NCBI RefSeq assembly: GCF_904849725.1
Contig: NC_058518.1
Coordinates: forward strand, 327,258,581 to 327,322,580
Direction: 5' to 3'
Source: Hordeum vulgare subsp. vulgare
Lineage: Eukaryota > Streptophyta > Magnoliopsida > Poales > Poaceae
DNA length: 64,000 nt
Every line of letters starts with the position of its first letter. The stretch's first letter is position 1. Shown here piece by piece: positions 34,842-46,946 of the stretch. The notes below the pieces were generated by a model, which was given only the letters and a program-made list of their open reading frames with translations, did not search any database and was not told where the DNA came from. A program made the position numbers and the translations under genes.

Positions 34842-37137
34842 ATGCCGGTTCCCGAGCCGGACATCTGCACCAACATCATCGAGCCGGCTCGGCTCGCCCA
34901 ACCCGTCACGTCTCGGCTTAGGCGACGTCGCCTCTTCGTCGGCTTTACACAGGGGGCTAGCCTCCCGGATGAGCCAGAAGTTGGTGGAGATACCCCTATC
35001 AATTCTGATGGCAAACTCGGAGATACTGACTCGATCTGCCCTCTCTACGAGGGAAGGCTCAGCTGTTTCCCGGAGGCGACGATCTCTGAAGGTCCACAGG
35101 AGCTGCCACACCAAGGCACCATCTATATGCCGGGGGCCACGGCGGCTCAGAACCAGCCAAACTCGGCAAGCGCCAATGGGGCGAGCAGATATGGGAAGAC
35201 GCTGGCCCAGGCCATGACGGATCTGATGGTTGAGATGTCAAAACTCATGGCAGTAGCCGTGATGGCTAATAACCAAGAGGAAGTTAATGCTGAATTGGCC
35301 AAACTTTGTGAAGAGATGGCTCAGATACAGCGCCAGATTGATGCAGAAAAGACGCGGATGGCGGATCAGCAGGTTCAGGTCAACGAAGAGGTGGAGCGCT
35401 TGAAGTTGGAGGCGTGGCGACTTGAACGCCAGCGAGTCGCGTCGGACGCTGTTTATCACAGGAGGCGTCACAGTCGTGTCCCACCCAACTTTAACCCTAT
35501 TTGCCTGTTCAGCAGCCTGCATACGCCTGGCGCAGACCATAACCCGCCTCGCTAGAGCGATCCGCAGGTTGAGATCGTCTAGCAGCCAATGCAATCCTTG
35601 TTGAACCCGCAGGCGGCTCAAAACTTCCAAACGCCTCAAGGTCACTTCTCCAACTCGGTGGATAATGTGTTGGTTGCGACCCACCACTTGGAGTCTCTTC
35701 CTATTCGTGGGAATACCGTGTTGGAAGTGGAGGCAAGGAATGCCATCAAAATGTTAAAAATGGCGGTAGTCCAGCAAGCGCAGTTTTTATACAATCGTGA
35801 CCGTTTGCACTCCACGCCACAAGCAAGCCACACAAAGAGTCGCCCAGATGATTCTACGGCGGTTTCCAGCTATGGCTGTCAACACCAACCTCAGATCAAT
35901 CCACCAGAGCTGCCAGCATCAAATGCTCACGCGCTTGTCAATGTTGCACGAGCCGCCTGACAGGGAGAGGCAGCGACGACATTGGTGGCTCAAGGAGTTC
36001 CACCATATGCCCAGCTGGCTCCTGGATACAATGGGCAAGGAGGAAGGAATGTAGGTGTCCCCTGCTTATTTTTTTCTCTACGCAATGAGTGCATGCCTAG
36101 AGACTTTAAGGGCCCTTGTAAGCTACCCAACTATACACCCGATCTTGAGCCAGGGGCATGGGTTGAGAGTTATGAGCTGGCTATGGACATGCTTGACGCT
36201 AGCGACGCAATCTGCGCCAATTATTTCACCATGATGTTGGAAGGGCCGGCTCGCACGTGGTTGAAGAATCTACCCCCCAACTCCATTGACACTTGGGCGG
36301 AACTCAAGGAGCGCTTCGTCAAAAACTTTCGAGGAACCTGCAAGCATCCGATGACCATCGTAGATCTACAACATTGTGTTCAGCGGGCAGATGAATCAGC
36401 TCATCATTGGACAAGGCGGATCGCGAAGATCATCCACTCTTCAGATGACATTACGGCGGCTCAGACCATGCTGATCTTGGAGAAGAACTGTGCATGAAGG
36501 ATGCCGGCTCTGATGACGAGAAGGCGAGTGAAGTTTAAAGGGGAGACGGAGCTAAGTGTCACCTCTAGACTCCTGGGTGCAATAATAACGAGGGAGGTCA
36601 AGGAAAAAGAAGGCAACAAGATGGCATGTCCAATTTTGTTGCTAACACCAATGCCAGACCCCGGAACCAGCGTCGGATCATGAGTCAGGGCGGCTTTCAG
36701 GACTGGGGCTTTAGCGGAAGGAAGCCACACAAATATGAAGAGCTGCTCAAGGGACCTTGCCCTAAACATAGTACCCCAGGTGCCCCGTCTACTCACTCTT
36801 GGAAAAACTATTTTGTGATGCAGGAATTTTGTCTTGAGGCGTCCCGGGATCAGCAAGGAGGTAACGAGGGTGCCCAGGAGGGTCAATTTGGCCCGGGCGG
36901 GTCACGAGGAGGTTCGTTCAGTGACTTTCCTAACCCAGGTCCTCAAGGGCGAGACGGCTCACATAATAATGGTGGATAGTCATCTCGCCAGGGCAGTCAG
37001 CAGTATAACGACCAGGGCAGCTTCCAGCAACCAAACAAGCAGGGCGGCTTTCAGAGCAATCCTAAGCAGTTGAATGGTGGGCAATACCATGTCTTCACCA
37101 TAGGTACCTGTAAGGGGGATAAGAAAGTACAGTAGAG
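34842..37137 (+). pseudogene. Tat gag, with stops
   Basis: One frame carries 34842-36497 with stops at 35553, 35580 and 35958. The N-terminal part has a long Glu/Arg/Gln coiled coil (ELAKLCEEMAQIQRQIDAEK, 35290-35350). The gag core reads YFTMMLEGPARTWLKNLP and TWAELKERFVKNF (36225-36330). After a shift near 36495, a Gly/Gln-rich tail has GPCPKHSTPGAPSTHSW (36755-36800), a degenerate Cys/His motif in nucleocapsid position. Gag would build the particle. Several stops show decay. Confidence 0.8.
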
Positions 37138-37147
37138 GAGCATCAAT

Positions 37148-39660
37148 ATGGCTGAGTTGGCGGTTCCCAGATACTTAAACTGGTCTGAACAGCCTGTCAT
37201 GTGGAGTAGTGCTGATCACCCGCCTCAGATTGATAACCCTGGCAACTTGGCGTTGGTGTTGGCGCCTCAGGTTGGGGGATACACGCTTTCTAAGGTCCTC
37301 ATGGATGGAGGTAGCAGTATCAACATCTTGTATTATGACACTTTCCAACGGATGAACTTTGATGAGAAGGACTTGATGCCTTCAACCATGATTTTTCACG
37401 ACATTGTTCCAGGTAAGTCGGCATATCCTGTGGGGCGTATCAAGTTGAATGTGGCTTTTGGTGATGATTCCAATTACAAGAGTGGATCAAAATTAAAATT
37501 CCTTATCATGCTTTGTTCAGGCGGCCGGCTTATGCTCGCTTCATGGCCCGACCTTGTTATGTGGACCTTAAGCTTAAGATGCCAAGCCTGAAGCGTACCA
37601 TCACAGTCAATGGGAATCGAAAGATAGCTCAGGAAGACGCCACATATGCTGAGTCGGCGTGCGCTGCTGAAGAGTTGAAGTTCCACAAAGTCAATGTGGA
37701 TCCAACTGACATGAGATTGCTCAAGAAGCCAACGGTTTATTCTGAGCCGCCCCTTAAGTTCAAGCCGATGGATGATACCAAACAAGCTGACTTCGTCCCT
37801 GGCGACTCTTCCAAACAGTTTGCTATTGGGACCGCCTTGGATCCCAAATAGGAAGGCGCGCTCATCAAATTCATCTGTGAGAATCGGGACATCTTCGCAT
37901 GGAAACCTTCTGATATGCCAGGAGTACCGAGAGAATTCGCTGAGCACCATCTCAATGTAGATCCCAAGATGAAGCCGGTTCATTAGTACCTTCGTCGTTT
38001 AATGAGGAGAGGCACAAGGCAATTGGAGAAGAAGTCGCCCGACTCTTGACCGCCAGGTTCATCGTCGAGCTTTTTCACCCTAAGTGGTTGGCTAACCTGG
38101 TCTTAGTTCTCAAGAAGAACAACACTTTTCGCATGTGCATTGACTATACAGACCGCAAGGATCCTTTTGTCCTTCCCCATATTGATCAAATCATTGACTC
38201 TACGGTGGGTTGTGAGTGGTTGTGCTTTCTAGATGCGTACTCTAGTAATCATCAAATCAAGATAGCCAAGGAGGATCAGGATAAGACGACCTTTATCACC
38301 CCCTTTGGTGTTTTTTTCTATGTCTCGATCCCTTTTGGGCTCAAGAGCGCGGGGGCGACTTATCAGCGTTGCATTCAGAACTATTTGCATAGCCAGATTG
38401 GACATAACGTCCATGCTTATGTCGATGACATCGTGGTAAAGTCACAAAAGAAGGAGAAACTTCTAGGCGACCTCAAGGAGACATTTGACAATCTTTGGGT
38501 GTATAAGATGAAGCTTAACCCGATGAAGTGCGTGTTTGTGGTTCTTGCGAGAAAATTGCTGGGATTCGTGGTGTCCGAGCGTGGCATAGAAGCTAAACCA
38601 GACAAGATCAAGGCGATAACTTCACTTGGGAAGGCGGTTAACATTAATCAGGTCCAGTGTATGGCGGGTCCTAGTCCGGCACTGAGTCGTTTCTTAAGTC
38701 GCCTCGGTGAGAAGGCAATCCCTCTTTATCAGTTGCTCAAGAAAACTGGTCACTTCGTGTGGACCGATGCAACTAATGAGGCTTTCGAGGCCCTTACGAA
38801 GCAACTTGCTGAGCCGCCCGTACTGGCAGCCCCGACTGACAAAGAGCAAATGCTCTTGTGCATTGCGGCTAACTCTAAGGCGGTGAGTGTGGCAGTGGTT
38901 GTTGAACGCAAGGAAGAAGACAAAGAATATCCTATTCAGCGGCCAGTGTATTTCGTCAGTGAAGTGTTGACCCTGTCCAAAGAGCGATATCCACATTTGG
39001 CAGAAGTTGGTCTTTGGGCATTTCATGCCAAGCCGGAAGTTGAATCACTACTTCCCGGAGCACCCAATCACTGTGGTTAGTTGTGCGCTAATCGGGGATA
39101 TTATACAAAATCAAGAAGCCACTGGGAGGATTGCTAAATGGGCAATAGAGCTTGGTCCTCATCATGTGAAGTATGTGCCTCGCACAACCATCAAGCCTCA
39201 AGCTCTGGTAGACTGCATCAACGATTGGACCGAGCTGCAGATTCCAGAAGATAGGCCTGATAACATATATTGGACTATTCATTTTGATGGCTCTAGGCAG
39301 TTAGAAGGCTCAGGAGCTGGAGTGGTGTTATCATCCCTAAGAGGTGAAAAGTTTTGCTATGTTCTGCGGCTCATGTTTCCTTGCACAAACAATGCAGCTG
39401 AGTACGAGGCGTTGCACCTTGGGCCCAAGATAGCTCAGGAAATGAACTTCAGCCAGGTTAGGTGCTTAGGAGACTCAGAGTTAGTAGCTCAGCAAGTATG
39501 AGGGACCTGGAATTCCAAGGATCCATTGATGGCGGCTTATAGGCGTGCAGTAACCGAGGTGGCGGGTTATTTCCATGGCTATCAGGTTGATCATATTGAT
39601 CGCCGATAGAAAGAGGCGATTGATGCTCTCTCCCAACTCGGATCACAATGTAAGCCCGTT
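37148..39660 (+). pseudogene. Tat pol: protease, RT, RNase H, archaeal-type RNase H; no integrase
   Basis: Protease: VLMDGGSSINILYYDTF (37297-37350) with DGG where DSG is common. A frameshift near 37485 leads into a spacer, then FICENRDIFAWKPSDMPGV (37868) opens the RT. RT core: RMCIDYTDRKDPFVLPHID (38130), TPFGVFFY, YVDDIVV (38416) and FVVSERGIEAKPDKIKAI. RNase H 1: FVWTDATNEAFEAL region, degenerate, near 38755-39040. RNase H 2: WTIHFDGSRQLEGSGAGVVL (39272) and NNAAEYEALHLG (39390), archaeal type. Stops occur at 37850, 37984 and 39499. The reading ends before the HHCC zinc site or any DDE motif of integrase. Confidence 0.82.
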
Positions 39661-39826
39661 CCCCCAATGTTTACTTGGATGTTTTACATAATCCTTCTGT
39701 GAAATTGCCTTCCAAAGAATACATAGCGGTTCCTGACCCGGAGTCCCAGTTGGTGGCGGCTCTCCGGGCAATTCCTGACTGGACAGTACCTTACATGGCT
39801 TATCTACCTCGAGGCGAATTACCAAC

Positions 39827-39868
39827 TGATACGTCTCCAATGTATCTATAATTTTTGATTGTTCCATG
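39827..39868 (+). repeat. 42-bp LTR start fragment at a chimeric junction
   Basis: TGATACGTCTCCAATGTATC then TATAATTTTTGATTGTTCCATG is the opening of a WHAM/Athila-type LTR. It fuses at CCATGGGAAAC to the Angela/BARE-type LTR, whose intact end would be expected to read TGCATGGGAAAC. The shared CATGGGAAAC suggests joining at microhomology. Confidence 0.7.
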
Positions 39869-41669
39869 GGAAACAAAAATTTTCCTACGCACACGAAGAC
39901 CTATCATGGTGATGTCCATCTACGAGAGGAGATTTGGATCTAAGTATCCTTGTAGATCGCACTGCAGGAAGCGTTAAGAAACGCGGTTGATGTAGTGGAA
40001 CGTCTTCGTGTCCCTCGACCAGCCCCACGAATCGTCCCACGAACAGTCCCGCGATCCGTCCCACGATCCGTTGCGATCTAGTGCCGAACGGACAGCACCT
40101 CCGCGTTCAGCACACGTACAGCTCGACGATGATCTCGGCCTTCTTGATCCATCAAGCAAGACAGAGAAGTAGATGAGTTCTCCAGCAGCGTGACAGTGCT
40201 CCGATGGTGGTGACGATCTACTCCTGCAGGGCTCCGCCCGAGCTCCGTAGAAATACGATCTAAAGGAAGAACTATGGTGTCTAGATCTGAGTTGCACGTG
40301 GCAAAAGTTGTCTCAAATCAGCCCTAAATCACCACTATATATAGGAGGGAGGGGGAGGAGGCTTTCCTTGAGGGCCAAGCCCTCAAGGGTACGTCGGCTA
40401 GGAGGAGAGGAGGAATCCTACTCAAATTAGGATTGGAAAGTGGAGACCTTGTCTTCCTTCCCACCTCCCCTTTTTTTCTTTCTCTTTGGTTTTCTTCTCT
40501 TGGCGCCAAGGCCCTCTTGGACTGTCCCACCAGCCCACTAAGGGCTGGTGCGCCACCCCTAAGGCCATTGGGCTTCCCCGGGTGGGTTGCCCCCCTCCCG
40601 GTGAACTTCCGGAACCCATTCCTCACTCCCGATATAATGCCGGTAATGCCCGAAAACCTTTCGGTAACCAAATGAAACGATCCTATATATCAATCTTCGT
40701 TTATGTACCATTCCGGAAACCCTCGTGACGTCCGTGATATCATCCGGAACTCCGAACAACATTCGATAACCACACATATAACTCAACTATACTAAAACAT
40801 CATCGAACCTTAAGTGTGCAGACCGTGCGGGTTCGAGAACCATGTAGACATGCCCCGAGGAACTCCTCGGTCAATATCCAATAGCGGGACCTGGATGCCC
40901 ATATTGGATCCTACATATCCTCTGAAGATCTTATCAGTTGAACCTCAGTGTCAAGGATTCATATAATCCCGTATGTCATTCCCTTTGTCCTTCGGTATGC
41001 TACTTGCCCGAGATTCGATCATCGGTATCTGCATACCTATTTTAATCTCGTTACCGGCAAGTCTCTTTACTCTTTCCGTAATACAAGATCCCGTGACTTA
41101 CACTTAGTCACATTGCTTGCAAGGCTTGTCTGTGATGTTGTATTACCGAGTGGGCCCCGAGATACCTCTCCGTCACACGGAGTGACAAATCCCAGTCTTG
41201 ATCCATACTAACTCAACGGACACCTTCGGAGATACTTATAGAGCACCTTTATAGTCACCCAGTTACGTTGTGACGTTTGATGCATACAAGGTATTCCTCC
41301 TGTTCCAATGAGTTATATGATCTCATGGTCATGGGAATAATTACTTGACACGCAGAAAACAATAGCAATAAAACGACACGATCAATATACTATGTTCATA
41401 GTTTGGGTCTAGTCCATCACATGATTCTCATAATGATGTGATCCAGTTATCAAGTGACAACACTTGCATATAGTCAGAAAACCTTGACTATCAATGATCA
41501 ACTAGCTAGCCAGCTAAAGGTTTGCTAGGGACATTGTTTTGTCTATGTATCCACACATGTATCTATGTTTTCATTAAATACAATTATAGCATGGATAATA
41601 AACGATTATCTTTAAACAGGAAATATAATAATTATTATTTATCATTGCCTCTAGGGCATATTTCCAACA
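39865..41669 (-). repeat. Angela/BARE-type copia LTR, solo, minus strand
   Basis: Read from 41669 it starts TGTTGGAAATATGCCCTAGA and runs about 1.8 kb to GTAGGAAAATTTTTGTTTCC near 39867. The final 15 or so bases are lost at the junction. No primer site or internal sequence follows, so it is a solo or truncated LTR. The bases after its start, ATTTC at 41670, would be one copy of the target duplication; the other copy is gone. Confidence 0.88.
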
Positions 41670-42910
41670 ATTTCTTATGACATACTTCTCAAAGCGGTGA
41701 TGCTATACATTGATTATATTCTATGTCGAGGCTTTGGTATATATGTTGTCAACAATTACCAAAAAGGGGGAGATTGAAACAACAACTTCTCCCTAGGTGG
41801 TTTTGATAATTAATAACAACATATATTTCATTAGACTAATGATTCTACCGAGTATATTTCAGGAAGAGTTCAATGAATGTATTGAAAAAGGACAGTGAAG
41901 ATATTCCTTAGATGCTTGGAACATCAATTGTCAAAAGCTTCAAGACTCTACATTTTGAGTTTTATGTGAGAAATCACATTTGAGTCCATAGGAAAGCCAA
42001 TAATATTAAAAGGGGATGAGGTATCTATGATGAGTTGGTTGCTCAAGTGCTTAGAGTTAGCCACCAAAAAACCTCATGAATTTCCCACAAATATATGTTG
42101 TCCAAACCCAAAAGCATAAATTCGGTGCCACAAAGTTTACACCTTTGGCCCTACTGAGTTTTCCTTAGACAGAATCCAGAAGCCAAAAACGTATCCACTC
42201 AGTGAAAACAAGTTCCATTTTAGTGCAACCGAAAACAGTGACCAACCTTCTAGTATCCATTTATTAAAAGTCAGAATTTCCAAGTTTTGTGAATCGGTGC
42301 CACCGAAGTGAGGAACTACCTAGGCGAGCCAAAATCAGACTCACCGAGTTTTATATATTGGTCTCACCGAAACACCGAAAGTTGCCAAATTTTGCACTAG
42401 TTGATGTAACCAAGTTCCTTCTTCGGTTCCACCAAGTCAGGGAGTAATTTTTGTAATGGTTGGATTTCTAGAGATGCCTATATATACCCATCCATCTCCC
42501 CGTCATTCATAGATAGAGCACTCGGAACAAGCCAACACTTGCCCCATCCATTTTTTGAGAGAGAACTACCTACTCATGTGTTTAGATACAAGTATTCCAC
42601 TCCAACCATATGAATTTTGATTTGTAGCCTCGCCAAGCTGCTTTCCATCCAATCAATATCTTCTACCAAGCCAAATCTATGATAGAGCGACTAAGGGTTG
42701 AGGAGACTATCTTTTGAAGCACAAGAGCAAGGAGTTCATCATCCATACCACATCTATTATCTTTTGGAGAGTGGTGTCTCCTTGATTGGTTAGGTCTCGC
42801 TTGAGAACCTCCAAATTGTTTTGGAGTTGAACCAAGCAGTTTGTAAGGGCAAAGAGATCGCTTACTTCATGAAGATCTACTCCGAGTGAGGCTAGTCCTT
42901 TGTGGACGTA
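41670..42910 (+). repeat. Copia (SIRE-type) 3' end and LTR, left part
   Basis: A polypurine tract AAAAAGGGGGAGA ends at 41773 and an LTR starts TGAAACAACAACTTCTCCC at 41775. It contains GGTTTTGATAATTAATAACA, typical of SIRE/Maximus LTRs, and CGGTGCCACCGAAGT-type repeats near 42295-42420. The LTR is split at 42910 by the Tekay element and resumes at 54468. Confidence 0.75.
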
Positions 42911-45900
42911 TGTAACATCCCAATTTTCCTAATTGGGAATGTTTTACATTGTAGCTAAGCATCTATGCATATTGATTTAAATAAAGTTTGCATTTGAATT
43001 CTTTCGACTTTTTGCTTTTGCATTTCTATTTTTTTTTCTTCACACGAGAAAATGTCGGGAAATAATCTCTTGCACGCAAGAGAAAGAGCGAAGGAAAATG
43101 ACCCTCCAAAGTGCGAGGCATTTTTGAAATATTTTGAGCCAAGAAAGCCAAAGTTTTATCGCGAAAATATTTGCAAAAAGAAAATATAGCATAAGGGATT
43201 TTTCTGAAAAAAAACATTTTTTTTAGTTTTTATTTTTGCTTTGGAAAAATGTTAATCGAGTAGAGGATATTTTTCTGATTTTTTGGTATATAATACCCCA
43301 TATTAATTATTTTATTTGTTTCCTTTTATTTTCGTTTTAGTTTCAGTTAAAAAAAAGGGAGATTTTTTTCCTTGGGGCGAGATCCCCAATCGGTGGGAAT
43401 ACTCCCAACCGACCAAAAACTCCCCAGCGCCACCTCTTCTTTGTTTTTTTTTCTTTTTTCTTTCCCACTTCTCTCTTTTTTTTCTCTCTTTCCTTCCCTC
43501 TTCTTCTTCCTTCCTTCTCTGTTCTCACGTGAATTTCCTTCCCTCAGCCCCGACACTTTCCTTCCCATGGCAGCCGATCCCCTCTCCCGGATCTCTCTCC
43601 CCTTCCCTTCCCCGAGCCCCCTAGCCCCCCTATATAAAGCCCCTCCGCCACCGCACCCCGTTCCCCACCTCACCGCCCCAGCCCTCGCCCCACGCCGCCT
43701 CCCTCGCACTTCGCCGGAGCACGGCCGGAGCCGGAGCTCCCTGCCTCTCCCCCGCTCGCCTGGAGCACGCCATCGCCTCGCCTTCGTCACCAGAGGAGCC
43801 GGAGGAACACCACCACCGCCTGGGCCCCTTCCCAGCCGCCCCGACTCGCCGGAACCACCGCCCCCGAGCACCACCACCTCTCTGCTCGCCGGAGTTGAGC
43901 CCAGCCAACCCCCTGTGAGTTTGATCCGCGACAACCTTTTGAGCCGCTAGATCTTGCACCAACGCTATAGATTAGAAGTTAGGTACCCTTTCGGTTTTCA
44001 GACAAAGACCGAGATGGTTTTACTTCACTTAAGTTTTAGCCGCGAGGGTTTTCTGAAGTTTCGGCCGTTTGTTAGTTTTCCCGCAGCACACACCCCCGCA
44101 ACCAATCAGGGACTGCCACGTATCGGTTAGAATCTGTTTTCTTTTTTCTGTTTAATTCCAAAATAGAAAAGTTTCAATTTCGTTTTGAGCATAGCTTTTG
44201 ATCCCGAATTCCAATGGAGTTGAAACTTGTTCCAGTAGATCAAAATTTTTCTTTAGTTTTTAAAAACATATAATTTGTCTATGTTTGAAATTTTCAAATT
44301 TGAATTAGATCAGATTTAGTTTAAACCTTGGTTTTCTTATTCCAGGAGTTTAAAAAATGATTTGTATTTGATTCTTTTTTCTACTGCATCCTACTGATTA
44401 TATCTTACTGTGGTATAAGTTTCAAATTTTTTAAATATTTTTATTTCAGGTTTTAACAGAAACAAGTTTCTGCCTTAGTGACGTATAGTGAATTCTTTCA
44501 CTTAGGCCATAGCAACTATTTACTTGTGATGTTATTTTTACTTGTTGTTTGACTGTAATGCTTATGGTGTGTATTTGTTTGTATCGGTAGATCATCCGGA
44601 GTGCGAAGCTTGTTACTAAGAAGCGCTCGATCAACACAACTATCATCAAGGCAAGTCCTTTTGATCATACTATTTCCTATGTTTTTCGATGCATGGTAGT
44701 TTCACCTTTCTTTGCCCAATTGCATGCTGCTTAGGTACTTGGAAATTTTAGTATAGGTTGTAGTATCATGTGGTAGGCACACAACAACCCCAATACTTGG
44801 CCCCGGGACGACAAATTTCATATTGCTATGCTTGAGTAGACGGGATTTCGGTTGAGTGCATAAGATGAGTGATGCGAGGTTGATTAAATAATCAAGACCG
44901 GTTAAGACAAGATTTTCAAGACCTCGGATGCAATGCAACTCTGGGTGAAGGACGGTTGATCGGCTCCCTAGAGAAACCAGTGATTGACCCGGGATGCTGG
45001 AGACGGCCATGACATCTTGCGGAAAGCTTCACCCAGGCTCGAAGAGACGGACGGAGGCTTCAAGACCCAAGGCTTACCTGCACAGCCACAAGTCATTATG
45101 GGCTCTGGCTTGGTTGGACAACGCAGCGACTCTGGACAGGCGGTGCTAGCAGATGTAGAAGAATGGTAGGAATGGATGGGCACCGACAGGGATTCAGAGG
45201 GACCCGTTGAAAGACCATGTTTTGATCATCCGGTCTTCACACACCCTGAAGTGCGAGGACATACACGGAGGCGATCAAATCTTGTGGGGAACGTGTCCAA
45301 AACTCTGTAGAGTGCCCAACCTAATCAATTAGCCGTGTCCACGGTCATGGACAACTTGAGCCGAAGGCATTGAAATTCCCCTGAACTCTGGACACAACTT
45401 AATAATGATGTGGGAGTTAACAACAACTCGGGTACGAGAATTGGTTGGCGGAACCATCTCGTTAACAACAAACAAATGTAGTAATATTTTGCTTCCTGCC
45501 CCTCTTGTTGTAGGATAAAATTGGCTTTATGCAAAACTTATAGCCCCACCTGCCAAATATGCATGTAGAGATAGTTGATTATTATTTTACCCCCTCTCTT
45601 TGATGACTTGCCGGCATATTCCATATGCTGACCTACACGGCTGCAACGTATCATGTTGCAGAGTACTTTTCCGACCAGGAGTGAGGCTACGATCTACGCT
45701 CAGCGACATGCCCTGGAGTCGGATGGACTCGTCTACCTGATGCTTCCGCTAGTCTTCGTTAGTTATCTCATGAGATGGCCTTCAGCCACTTTATTGTAAT
45801 CCATTATTGTAATAAAGTACTCGTTATGAGATTTTGATTAATAAAGCTGTGTGATTGAACTCTTGATATATACATTGATGTACTGAGTGTGTACCATCAT

Positions 45901-45950
45901 GATCTTGGGATGGTACGGAAACACCACTCGTCTTGAGTCGGGGCGCTACA
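42911..45950 (+). repeat. 5' LTR of the Tekay element
   Basis: A TATA box TATATAAAG lies at 43631-43639 after a pyrimidine-rich stretch. Downstream is a GC-rich, Pro-codon-rich block, then a consensus splice donor GTGAGT at 43915. The GC block opens long frames on both strands, which I treat as composition. In about 640 bases compared with the 3' LTR I count about 20 differences. Confidence 0.95.
43631..43639 (+). promoter_or_regulatory. LTR promoter TATA box
   Basis: TATATAAAG in the 5' LTR, conserved at 52135 in the 3' LTR. Transcription of the element would start about 30 bases downstream. Confidence 0.7.
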
Positions 45951-45954
45951 GAAA

Positions 45955-45966
45955 TGGTATCGGAGC
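45955..45966 (+). promoter_or_regulatory. Primer-binding site (initiator tRNA-Met type)
   Basis: TGGTATCGGAGC, one base from the canonical TGGTATCAGAGC, starts 4 bases after the LTR end. Confidence 0.92.
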
Positions 45967-46069
45967 ACACGTTGACCGTAGGACCGTAGAACTATTTTCT
46001 TATGTCTATAAATCCTCTATTTCCTCTTCTGATCATTTCTGACTTCTCTCCGATTTTCCAATGTTTTAG

Positions 46070-46760
46070 ATGGCCACCTTCATCCCCGTTAAGTTCACGG
46101 AGTTTTGCCAGCCCGACGCCACTATGCCTTTCGGAAAGGAGCTGGTACAGATCACCAAGGACTTGAGGATTGCTCTGCCGACTATCACAGGGAAGCCGAC
46201 TTCGTCTTACCCGGAGGATTCACGCTACAGGATCGAGGTGCACGTTCCCGGAAGGACATTCGAGCCGCGCACTGAGCCGGTGGATTTCAAGTTCATCGCA
46301 CCCAACTGGATTCTCGGAAGGGACATGGCGGTCCATTGTGCACTCGGACATATCAAGGAAGTGTACAGAGGCTGCCCTATTTCACCGGACCTATTCACGG
46401 TATCCCGGAGAAGAGAAGATGGAGAAATCATCTCAAGCAAGACCAAGGACGCTCTCCTGTCCTATGCCCAGACCTTGGAGAAGCACAGCGGGACTCTGGA
46501 GCATCGTGTGATCAAGGACGCCAGGAAGATCAAGCAACTGTCGTGAAGAAGCAGCCCGGGAAGCCCACTATGAGCATGAACTGGAGGTGAAGGACTTTCT
46601 GGAGAGGATCGAGAAGCTGAAGACTCGAGTTGCGTACCTAGAGGAGGAACTGGACATGGGCGAGAACCTTCATCCCGAAGGTGACGTAGCCCCCTTGATC
46701 AGCAATGACGAGGACTATGAAGAAAGCTCCACCGAAGGACCCACCACCATGCTTTTTTGA
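46070..46760 (+). pseudogene. Extra ORF between primer site and gag, one frameshift
   Basis: It starts MATFIPVKFTEFCQPDATMP and reads FGKELVQITKDLRIALPTIT, YRIEVHVPGRTF and NWILGRDMAVHCALGHIKE to a stop at 46544. A one-base change near 46540 shifts the frame; the next frame continues with EELDMGENLHPEGD-type acidic text to a stop at 46758. The first part has alternating hydrophobic residues suggestive of a beta-rich fold; the second (EVKDFLERIEKLKTRVAYLE) has heptad-like spacing of a coiled coil. It has the same orientation as gag and codon use resembling a real gene. I do not recognise the family. Extra leader ORFs are known in some plant LTR elements, without a proven role. Confidence 0.65.
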
Positions 46761-46946
46761 GGAGGACACTTAGACTAGACCACCAAATTTATCTTATCGT
46801 TAAACGCTTAGGCCGATGTTTAGGTTATCGAATTTTGTATCCCCGTGTGTGAACCTTTTGTGATGGTATTGAATAAAATGTGTGGTGTGATACTTGTTTT
46901 GTTGCACTTCATATGGGTAGTGTAATTACTCTTAGACCATTGTTCT

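Larger units (their letters stand above)
34084..39826 (+). mobile_element. Tat/Retand-type gypsy element, 3'-truncated
   Basis: A 5' LTR (34084-34629), primer site (34632), gag and pol follow in order. Two RNase H domains, the second of archaeal type, mark the Tat/Retand lineage. Integrase and the 3' LTR are missing: coding text ends near 39660, and at 39827 an unrelated LTR start begins. The element cuts the minus-strand Athila copy at 34083. Confidence 0.85.

Noticed and set aside
34715..35241. Minus-strand frames over the Tat gag region.
   Set aside because: They are antisense shadows of the gag frame, which has the lineage-typical coiled coil and gag core.
43372..43950. Long Pro/Ser-rich reading frames in the 5' LTR, repeated at 51896-52453 in the 3' LTR, open on both strands.
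   Set aside because: They run across the TATA box, are caused by high GC content and pyrimidine bias, and exist twice only because LTRs are duplicated.
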